Positions 1 through 4,462 of a stretch of 6,752 nucleotides of DNA are shown here, in pieces. Position numbers and translations under genes: made by a program. Source of the stretch: Candidatus Desantisbacteria bacterium CG2_30_40_21 (GTDB taxonomy: Bacteria; UBA9089; CG2-30-40-21); NCBI GenBank assembly GCA_001873945.1, contig MNYI01000030.1, positions 1 to 6,752 on the forward strand, read 5' to 3'. The notes under the pieces are model-generated. The model was not told the DNA's origin and ran no database searches. It was given only the letters and a program-made list of their open reading frames with translations. How positions within the stretch are numbered: position 1 is the stretch's first letter; every line of letters begins with the position of its first letter.

Positions 1-76
1 CCCAATAACAAAGGGATTCTTCTCTTTTAGTAGATTTGCTGTAACTACTCACCACAAAGGCACGAAAACACAAAAA

Positions 77-124
77 GTTGATAAGTTGAATAGTTGATGG
101 GTTGATAAGTGGATGAATTGATAG
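77..124 (+). repeat. Imperfect 8-bp tandem repeat, six units
   Basis: Six consecutive octamers read GTTGATAA, GTTGAATA, GTTGATGG, GTTGATAA, GTGGATGA and ATTGATAG, a degenerate tandem array of GTTGATRR. The same octamer occurs in the opposite orientation at 161-193 and 706-734, so this is one arm of a larger inverted structure. Confidence 0.7.
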
Positions 125-160
125 GAAATGTTTATGAATTATGAATCTGTGTTCCTTTAA

Positions 161-194
161 CCTATAAACTCATCAACCTATCAACCTATCAACT
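161..194 (-). repeat. 8-bp tandem repeat in opposite orientation
   Basis: Read on the minus strand this holds about four octamers of the type GTTGATAG, GTTGATAG, GTTGATGA, GTTTATAG. Bases 166-194 are identical over 29 nt to 706-734, between hisD and acpS. It pairs with the array at 77-124. Confidence 0.7.
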
Positions 195-245
195 TATGTG
201 TTCTCCGTGGTAAATTCCTTTACCTGAGTAGTTACTAATAATAAT

Positions 246-280
246 GGATAGAGAAGGGCTTTAGACCTCCCTTAATATCC
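246..280 (-). terminator. Possible weak terminator stem-loop after acpS
   Basis: GGATA (246-250) pairs with TATCC (276-280), and AAGGG (254-258) with CCCTT (269-273), with a small internal loop between the two helices. It overlaps the acpS stop codon. The downstream side on the minus strand is A/T-rich (ATTATTATTAG) but not a clean U-tract, so termination is only a possibility. Confidence 0.25.
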
Positions 281-661
281 AACCTTCTTCGTAGCCACAG
301 CAAAAGCAGTAGCAAAATGCTCTGAATGAGAGAGGGTGATGAAGATGGTATGTGCCTGAATGCTATCAGCTACATATTTTGCTCTTCCATAAAGCTGAAT
401 CTCTGGTGAGCCTGTAATCGGGTCATTTACTATTTCAATGTTTTTCAAAGATATAATCGGCCAGCCAACCCCAAAGGCTTTTAATACTGCTTCTTTGGCA
501 GCAAATCGTGCAGCCAGATGCTCATAGCTTCGTTTCTTGCCCTGACAGTATTTAATTTCATTTGGTGTAAATACCCGTTCAAGAAACCTCCGTCCAAATC
601 GTAAACAACTCTTTTTTATCCGCAAAATCTCTACTACATCTGTGCCAATTCCACAAACCAT
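272..661 (-). CDS. acpS: Holo-[acyl-carrier-protein] synthase AcpS
   Basis: AcpS transfers the 4'-phosphopantetheine group of coenzyme A to a serine of acyl carrier protein, making holo-ACP for fatty acid synthesis in the cytoplasm. The 129-residue length is typical of the short trimeric AcpS type. The N-terminal strand GIGTDVVEILRI carries the Mg-binding Asp8. The signature ARFAAKEAVLKAFG (51-64) holds Glu57, the second metal ligand, and Lys56. The C-terminal part has TGSPEIQLYG and the ITLSHSEHFATAFAV strand. The ATG is preceded by GGAGGG with a short spacer. It lies 102 nt downstream of hisD on the same strand, so co-transcription is possible, but a tandem-duplicated repeat fills the gap. 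The family assignment is clear; all key residues are present. Confidence 0.95.
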   Translation of the reverse strand: MVCGIGTDVVEILRIKKSCLRFGRRFLERVFTPNEIKYCQGKKRSYEHLAARFAAKEAVLKAFGVGWPIISLKNIEIVNDPITGSPEIQLYGRAKYVADSIQAHTIFITLSHSEHFATAFAVATKKVGY

Positions 662-665
662 ATTA

Positions 666-671
666 CCCTCC
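666..671 (-). promoter_or_regulatory. acpS ribosome binding site at a repeat edge
   Basis: GGAGGG sits 4 nt before the acpS ATG. It directly continues the repeat motif CACAGAGACAC that fills 672-682, so the CACGGAG end of a dispersed repeat appears to have become the Shine-Dalgarno sequence. Confidence 0.6.
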
Positions 672-776
672 GTGTCTCTGTGGTGAATTGCAATTGCTAT
701 TCCTCAAACTCATCAACCTATCAACCTATCAACTAAAAGTGTCTCTGTGGTGAATTGCGATTGTTATTCCTCAAAC
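672..776. repeat. 67-bp tandem duplication covering the hisD 3' end
   Basis: Bases 672-709 and 739-776 agree at 36 of 38 positions, giving a repeat period of 67 bp. The right copy contains the last codons and TAA stop of hisD (764-776). The left copy repeats them as a non-functional tail ending in TAG. The segment between (706-734) is the octamer-type repeat also found at 166-194. Both copies carry GTGTCTCTGTGGTGAATTGC, the complement of the 'CACCACAGAGACAC' repeat. Confidence 0.85.
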
Positions 777-2062
777 CTTATCCCTACCGCCCTTGCATGG
801 GCATCGAGTCCTTCTATCTCTGCTATTCTCATAATATCATCCTTAAATGTATCAAGCTCTTGTTTGCTCCAGCATACCAGACTGGTTTTTTTAATGAAAT
901 CATCAACTGTCAGTGGAGAGAAGAATCTTGCGGTTCCTGATGTGGGCAAAACATGACTTGGTCCAGCAAAATAATCTGCTACAGATTCCGGGGTATTTTC
1001 ACCCATGAGGATACAGCCAGCATTTTCTATCCTGCCCAGCATCTCCCATGGATTTTTAACATGAAGCTCTAAGTGTTCACTGGCAAAGGTATTAGCCATT
1101 GATATTGCCTCATCAATATTTTCAACCACAATGATAGCACCATTGCTCAATGCTTTTTCTATTATATCCCTTCGCCCCAGTTCTTGTATCTGCTTTTCCA
1201 TTTCGTTTCTGACGGAGGAGGCAATCTCGGAAGATGTAGTTAGTAGAATAGAGCAGGATAATGGGTCATGCTCTGCCTGAGCCAATAAATCAACTGCCAA
1301 AAACCTTGGATTGGCAGCCTCATCAGCAATAATGGCTATCTCCGTTGGTCCAGCAATCATATCTATGGCTACGAATCCATAAACTGCCTTTTTTGCCAGG
1401 GTAACGAAAATATTACCCGGCCCAACTATTTTGTCTACCTTCGGGATGGTTTGTGTCCCAAATGCCATGGCTGCAATTGATTGGGCACCACCAACCTTGT
1501 ATATCTCATTTATTCCAATAACATGGGCAGTAGCCAGAATATAAGGGGATACCTGACCATCGGGTCCTGGTGGGGTACAGAGAACTATCTGGTTTACCCC
1601 GGCTACCTTTGCCGGCATGGCTGTCATTAATACGGTAGATACTAACGGGGCACTTCCCCCGGGAATATAGATGCCTACCCGTTCAAGAGGTCGATATAAT
1701 TGGGCAAGCGTTCCCCCATTTGTCTCTACCACCATCCATGAATTTCGTAGTTGCTTGATATGAAATTTAGTAATATTGGTAGAGGCAAGCCTGATGGTAT
1801 CCAGAAATTCCTTCTCTACCTGTGCATAGGCATTCCGTATCTCTATGGCACTAACCCTGAGAGCCTTTGGGGTTAATTTTACCCCATCAAATTTTTGAGT
1901 ATACTTTATTACCCCCTTATCCCCGGTAGCTGCTACATCATTGATTATTTCATTAACAGTAGCATTAGCCTCTGCATCCCAAAGCAAACGATTTGTTCTC
2001 ACAAGTATCTCATTAATCCTTTCTCTTTCCTTATTATTACACGAGTGCAGAATATTTATCAT
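764..2062 (-). CDS. hisD: Histidinol dehydrogenase HisD
   Basis: HisD catalyses the last two steps of histidine synthesis, oxidising L-histidinol through the aldehyde to L-histidine with two NAD+, as a zinc enzyme. With the chosen start the protein has 432 residues, about the length of the E. coli enzyme. Zinc ligands expected from E. coli numbering are present: Gln262 and His265 in LLAQAEHDP, Asp363 in ESVADYF and His422 in LDAHARA. The catalytic pair Glu329-His330 lies in FASEHLEL. VGPGNIFV, IDMIAGPTE and GPSHVLPTSG are further family signatures. I chose the ATG at 2062 because AGGAGA stands 10 nt upstream; a start 13 codons earlier (2101) lies inside a hairpin arm and adds an atypical leader. 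No other his genes are nearby. Its last codons lie within a tandem duplication. Confidence 0.95.
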   Translation of the reverse strand: MINILHSCNNKERERINEILVRTNRLLWDAEANATVNEIINDVAATGDKGVIKYTQKFDGVKLTPKALRVSAIEIRNAYAQVEKEFLDTIRLASTNITKFHIKQLRNSWMVVETNGGTLAQLYRPLERVGIYIPGGSAPLVSTVLMTAMPAKVAGVNQIVLCTPPGPDGQVSPYILATAHVIGINEIYKVGGAQSIAAMAFGTQTIPKVDKIVGPGNIFVTLAKKAVYGFVAIDMIAGPTEIAIIADEAANPRFLAVDLLAQAEHDPLSCSILLTTSSEIASSVRNEMEKQIQELGRRDIIEKALSNGAIIVVENIDEAISMANTFASEHLELHVKNPWEMLGRIENAGCILMGENTPESVADYFAGPSHVLPTSGTARFFSPLTVDDFIKKTSLVCWSKQELDTFKDDIMRIAEIEGLDAHARAVGIRFEE

Positions 2063-2072
2063 CTGTATATGG

Positions 2073-2078
2073 TCTCCT
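2073..2078 (-). promoter_or_regulatory. hisD ribosome binding site (decides the start)
   Basis: AGGAGA, in the context AAAAAGGAGACC, lies 10 nt before the ATG at 2062. No comparable site precedes the in-frame ATG at 2101, which falls inside the inverted repeat. Confidence 0.65.
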
Positions 2079-2083
2079 TTTTG

Positions 2084-2173
2084 GAATTGTAGCACAGACA
2101 TTCTTGTTTGTGATTCAGAATCATCTGATGGACAAATGAAAAATCACAGACAGGAATGTCTGTGCTACAATTC
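2084..2173. repeat. 32-bp near-perfect inverted repeat (hairpin element)
   Basis: The arms 2084-2115 and 2142-2173 are complementary at 30 of 32 positions and are separated by 26 nt. Each arm has the core GTAGCACAGACATTC, and within an arm CAGACA and TGTCTG give a further internal palindrome. The element fills the gap between the upstream small reading frame, whose stop begins at 2176, and hisD, whose ribosome site lies just beyond the other arm. In RNA it would form a very stable stem-loop on either strand. It has no U-tract, so it may act as a processing, stability or attenuation structure or simply be a MITE-like repeat. Confidence 0.85.
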
Positions 2174-2373
2174 TCATCCCATACATATGGGACATTTTTG
2201 ATAACCATGATGAACGATAGTATTCCCATGGTTTTCTTTTTCTCTTTTTTCTAAGCTTGGACATGTACTTAAGTGAATAATCTTTTCTCGTGGATCAATA
2301 ACAAACCTTTTATTTGAAACAGGAGAAAAACAGTTACCAATTCATCTTGTCTCTCTCGCTCATAATTATACAT
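2174..2373 (-). pseudogene. Frameshifted small HxxxC-CxxC zinc-ribbon-like gene
   Basis: I do not recognise a named family. A strong GGGAGGGG precedes an ATG at 2373, opening a frame that begins MYNYERERQDELVTV and stays open to about 2270. Near 2309-2315 (AAATAAAAGG on the minus strand) a -1 shift joins a second frame that reads RFVIDPREKIIHLSTCPSL and ends HHGYQKCPICMG at the TGA at 2174-2176. The joined product would be about 66 residues, with a His-x3-Cys followed about 20 residues later by Cys-x2-Cys, the layout of small zinc-binding domains that end in GYxxCxxC. The second frame has no ATG, GTG or TTG start of its own. It follows the CBS gene by 27 nt on the same strand. It may be a recent pseudogene, an assembly indel in the A-run, or a programmed -1 slip. 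The zinc reading is inference. Confidence 0.4.
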
Positions 2374-2381
2374 AATATTTA

Positions 2382-2389
2382 CCCCTCCC
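2382..2389 (-). promoter_or_regulatory. Strong ribosome binding site after the CBS gene
   Basis: GGGAGGGG lies 8 nt before the ATG at 2373 and 11 nt after the CBS-protein stop. It is the main reason to think a gene starts here. Confidence 0.5.
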
Positions 2390-2400
2390 TTCTCTTATCC

Positions 2401-2847
2401 TTAACAACCATAACTTACTATTGTCTGCCTTGCTGTAGCAATTACCCCTATCACATCAGAGATAGAGAGAATACCACATGGAAACGCAATTGGATTATCC
2501 CCATCTCCGCTGGCACCTGCTTCCTCGCTCAAAACCACAAGGCGATGAATATTTTTCTCTTGCATCATCTGACATGCTTTTTTGAGGCTTTCATGTCTTC
2601 CAATGGTTACAGCCGGTGTGGCCATAATCTCTTTAACCGTTACCTCATCAAAGCATTTATCTAAGACCTTAACAATATCTATCTCTGCCACCACACCCAA
2701 AATTTTATCCATAGAGGTCGTAACCACAAGCCCTGAAATATCGTAATCAGCCATTATTTCTATGGCATCTCTCACGCTTGCCTTTTCATGAATAGCCACT
2801 ACCCCTCTGGTCATAACATCCCGTACCTTTAATCGTTCCATAAACAT
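2401..2847 (-). CDS. Stand-alone CBS-pair domain protein
   Basis: The 148-residue product is essentially one Bateman module. CBS domain 1 spans about residues 8-62 (VRDVMTRGVVAIHEKASV ... GVVAEIDIVKVL) and CBS domain 2 about 71-136 (VKEIMATPAVTIGRHESL ... CGILSISDVIGVIA), with a short Gly/Asp-rich insertion at about 108-119 in the second. No catalytic or membrane domain is attached. Such proteins usually bind adenosine nucleotides and regulate partners, but no partner can be named here. I chose ATG 2847 because AAGGAG lies 8 nt upstream; the ATG ten codons earlier (2877) has no ribosome site. It is separated from deoB by a repeat element and is probably followed by a small zinc-ribbon-like frame. 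Confidence 0.9.
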   Translation of the reverse strand: MFMERLKVRDVMTRGVVAIHEKASVRDAIEIMADYDISGLVVTTSMDKILGVVAEIDIVKVLDKCFDEVTVKEIMATPAVTIGRHESLKKACQMMQEKNIHRLVVLSEEAGASGDGDNPIAFPCGILSISDVIGVIATARQTIVSYGC

Positions 2848-2855
2848 AATGCACT

Positions 2856-2861
2856 CTCCTT
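2856..2861 (-). promoter_or_regulatory. CBS-protein ribosome binding site (decides the start)
   Basis: AAGGAG lies 8 nt before the ATG at 2847. It falls inside the longer reading frame that starts at 2877, so initiation at 2877 is unlikely. Confidence 0.7.
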
Positions 2862-2900
2862 GTTTTATATTTAACATGATAATAAAGTTTCAAATATCAA

Positions 2901-3092
2901 CCGCAAAGTTCGCAGAGCTTGAAGAACCTTTGTTTCTTCTCGCAAAGACGCAAAGCTCACAAGGCTCACTTATTTCTCACACAAAGCCACAAAGATCACA
3001 AAGACATATGAGATTTTTCTTCTTTTTTTGCCCTTTGTGTGCTTTGTGTCTCTGTGTGATAATTTCCGATTGCACAGCTCGAAACTTTGCGG
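2901..3092. repeat. Palindromic CACAAAG-type intergenic repeat element
   Basis: The ends are an exact 10-bp inverted repeat, CCGCAAAGTT at 2901-2910 and its complement at 3083-3092. An inner pair, 2977-3003 and 3033-3059, is complementary at 23 of 27 positions and consists of CACAAAG-type units on both sides of a T-rich loop (3012-3029). Further CGCAAAGACGCAAAG units lie at 2941-2955. The right end stops one base short of the deoB stop codon. It has no coding potential and could act as an RNA hairpin ending or stabilising the deoB transcript. It resembles the 40-235 element in plan but not in end sequence. Confidence 0.7.
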
Positions 3093-3093
3093 C

Positions 3094-4272
3094 TTATCTT
3101 ATCTTCTCCCAAAAACTCATCCCAACTGTCAGAGGTGCTATCCCCTTCACCTCAAATATATCCGCAATGGTTTGTCCTACGGCAGCAAAGGTTTGACAAA
3201 TACCAAGATTAACCCCTGACTTGATGGCTGCACCATACACTAATAAGGGAACAAATTCCCTGGAATGATCAGTAGATGGTGTGGTTGGATCACACCCATG
3301 ATCAGCTGTAATGATAAGCAAATCTGTTTCCCTCATAATGTGAATTATCTCTGGTAAAGCCTGATCAAACTCCTCCAATGCCCTTTTGTATCCATCAATA
3401 TCGTTTCGATGTCCATAAAGCATATCAAAATCTACCAGATTAACAAAAACCATGCCCTCAAAATCCTGCTTGAGGCATTCAATGGTCTGCTTGATCCCTT
3501 CAGCATTGCTATGCGTTGGAATGCTTTTAGTTAAACCAGAGCCGACAAATATATCCCCAATCTTTCCAACCCCAATGGTTTCATACCCTGCCTCACAAAG
3601 AAGATTAAGGATGGTTTCCCCTGGTGGAGAGACAGAAAAATCCTTCCTTCCTGCTGTCCGTTTAAGGCTACCCGGTTGTCCAATAAATGGTCTGGCAATC
3701 ACTCTGGCTACCTGATGTTGTCCAACCAATAACTCCCGAGCAATCTCACAAATATGATATAACTCTGCAAGAGGAATTATCTCCTCATGTGCCGCAATCT
3801 GAAACACACTATCTGCTGAGGTATAGATAATTGGCCAACCTGTTCTGATATGTTCTTCCCCCAGCTCTTGAATGATTTGCGTACCAGAGGCAGGTTTATT
3901 CCCCAGCATGCCTCTTCCAATAGTTGTAGTAAAGGCATTGATTACATCCTCTGGAAACCCTTGCGGATAAACAGGAAACGGCTTTTGGCTGATAATACCT
4001 GCTATTTCCCAATGACCAACGGTTGTATCCTTGCCAACTGATGCCTCTCTCATTTTTCCAAAACATCCCTTTGAAGGCATAGGGAATATGCCGGGTATGG
4101 ATATTATATTGCCCAGCCCAAGTCCTCCTAAGGCAGGCAGATTAAGCCCTCCGACAGCCGTAGCTAAATTTTGCAGGGTATTGCTTCCCATATCCCCATA
4201 ATCTGCTGCATCTGGAAGTTCCCCTATGCCGACACTATCAAGGACAATAACAATCACACGGCTAATCTTCAT
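3094..4272 (-). CDS. deoB: Phosphopentomutase DeoB
   Basis: DeoB interconverts ribose 1-phosphate and ribose 5-phosphate, and the deoxyribose forms, linking nucleoside phosphorolysis to the pentose phosphate pool in the cytoplasm. It belongs to the alkaline-phosphatase-like metalloenzymes. The 392-residue length is standard. The start MKISRVIVIVLDSVGIGELPD gives metal ligand Asp12. GKDTTVGHWEIAG carries Thr83/Thr84, which include the phosphorylated threonine. Asp283 and His288 in DFDMLYGHRND, Asp324-His325 in ITADHGCDPTTPSTDHS and His336 complete the two-manganese site, all at a constant -3 offset from the Bacillus cereus enzyme. The ATG follows the stop of the upstream Cys-rich gene without a gap, and its AAGGA ribosome site lies within that gene, so translation is probably coupled. 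It is the last gene of the HD-GYP operon. Confidence 0.96.
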   Translation of the reverse strand: MKISRVIVIVLDSVGIGELPDAADYGDMGSNTLQNLATAVGGLNLPALGGLGLGNIISIPGIFPMPSKGCFGKMREASVGKDTTVGHWEIAGIISQKPFPVYPQGFPEDVINAFTTTIGRGMLGNKPASGTQIIQELGEEHIRTGWPIIYTSADSVFQIAAHEEIIPLAELYHICEIARELLVGQHQVARVIARPFIGQPGSLKRTAGRKDFSVSPPGETILNLLCEAGYETIGVGKIGDIFVGSGLTKSIPTHSNAEGIKQTIECLKQDFEGMVFVNLVDFDMLYGHRNDIDGYKRALEEFDQALPEIIHIMRETDLLIITADHGCDPTTPSTDHSREFVPLLVYGAAIKSGVNLGICQTFAAVGQTIADIFEVKGIAPLTVGMSFWEKIR

Positions 4273-4458
4273 CTATATTTCCTTCTTAACAATACCAAAC
4301 ACTTTTTGATATATATCGCACTCCTTACATCTTTCCTTATCATTTCTCTTGCAGCATGGGATATCAAGAACCTCCCAGCAATCTTTGCCAGAGGAATATG
4401 CCTGACACCTTAAATAATGGCTTGCCGGACAACCCCTGACATCATAACATCTTTTCAT
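4273..4458 (-). CDS. Small eight-cysteine protein, two-CW-like
   Basis: The 61-residue protein has eight cysteines (4, 10, 18, 27, 35, 36, 44, 47) and no signal peptide or membrane segment. The pattern is C-x5-CPAS-x4-C-x8-CWEV-x4-PCC-x7-C-x2-C-x-IY. It resembles small 'two-CW' type Cys-rich domains often found beside or inside bacterial signalling proteins, here with CY in place of the first CW. Metal or iron-sulfur binding is an inference from the cysteine spacing. It is certainly translated as a real gene: AAAGGAGGG lies 8 nt before the ATG, overlapping the 3' end of the HD-GYP gene 4 nt away, and its own TAG abuts the deoB ATG. That spacing suggests a role tied to one of these neighbours, perhaps sensing metal or redox state. 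Confidence 0.8.
   Translation of the reverse strand: MKRCYDVRGCPASHYLRCQAYSSGKDCWEVLDIPCCKRNDKERCKECDIYQKVFGIVKKEI
4279..4284 (-). promoter_or_regulatory. deoB ribosome site inside the upstream gene
   Basis: AAGGAA in the last codons of the Cys-rich gene lies about 7 nt before the deoB ATG. With the TAG|ATG junction this points to translational coupling. Confidence 0.6.
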
Positions 4459-4462
4459 TACC

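Larger units (their letters stand above)
40..235. repeat. Composite inverted-repeat intergenic element
   Basis: The ends are an exact 11-bp inverted repeat, GTAACTACTCA at 41-51 and its complement at 225-235. Inside lie, in mirror order, a 'CCACAAAGGCACGAAAACAC' type segment (52-71) matched loosely by the complement of 197-213, then octamer GTTGATRR arrays in opposite orientations (77-124 and 161-193), and an A/T-rich centre. The transcript could fold into a long imperfect hairpin. No protein is encoded and no transposase is present, so it looks like a MITE-like or REP-like non-autonomous element. It lies downstream of acpS. No clear target-site duplication is visible. Bases 1-39 to its left show nothing assignable. 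Confidence 0.6.

Noticed and set aside
1..39. Possible start of another gene at the left edge
   Set aside because: Too short to judge; no start codon with a ribosome site or recognisable motif is visible.
77..194. Possible CRISPR-like repeats
   Set aside because: Units are 8 bp, contiguous and degenerate, with no spacers and no cas genes.
2086..2094. TGCTACAAT in each hairpin arm as an extended -10 promoter, outward facing
   Set aside because: No matching -35 element is present and the start point would fall on the hisD ribosome site.
2063..2101. In-frame upstream ATG (2101) that would add 13 residues to HisD
   Set aside because: It lies inside the 32-bp inverted repeat without a ribosome site, while AGGAGA precedes the ATG at 2062 and the resulting length matches HisD proteins.
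2121..2264. Minus-strand 47-codon frame starting MSKLRKKRKRKPWEYY
   Set aside because: It has no ribosome site, overlaps the more protein-like zinc-ribbon frame and ends in hairpin-repeat sequence (VAQTFLSV) known to give spurious reading frames.
2314..2664. Plus-strand 116-codon frame opposite the CBS gene
   Set aside because: It is antisense to a clear CBS-pair protein, has low-complexity composition and no ribosome site.
2848..2877. In-frame upstream ATG (2877) that would add ten residues to the CBS protein
   Set aside because: No ribosome site precedes it, and the AAGGAG for the ATG at 2847 lies within this stretch.
2864..2893. Promoter-like TTGAAA - 18 nt - TATAAA upstream of the CBS gene
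   Set aside because: Transcription would start within the AAGGAG ribosome site, so it would not yield a proper leader; A/T-rich sequence makes such matches likely by chance.
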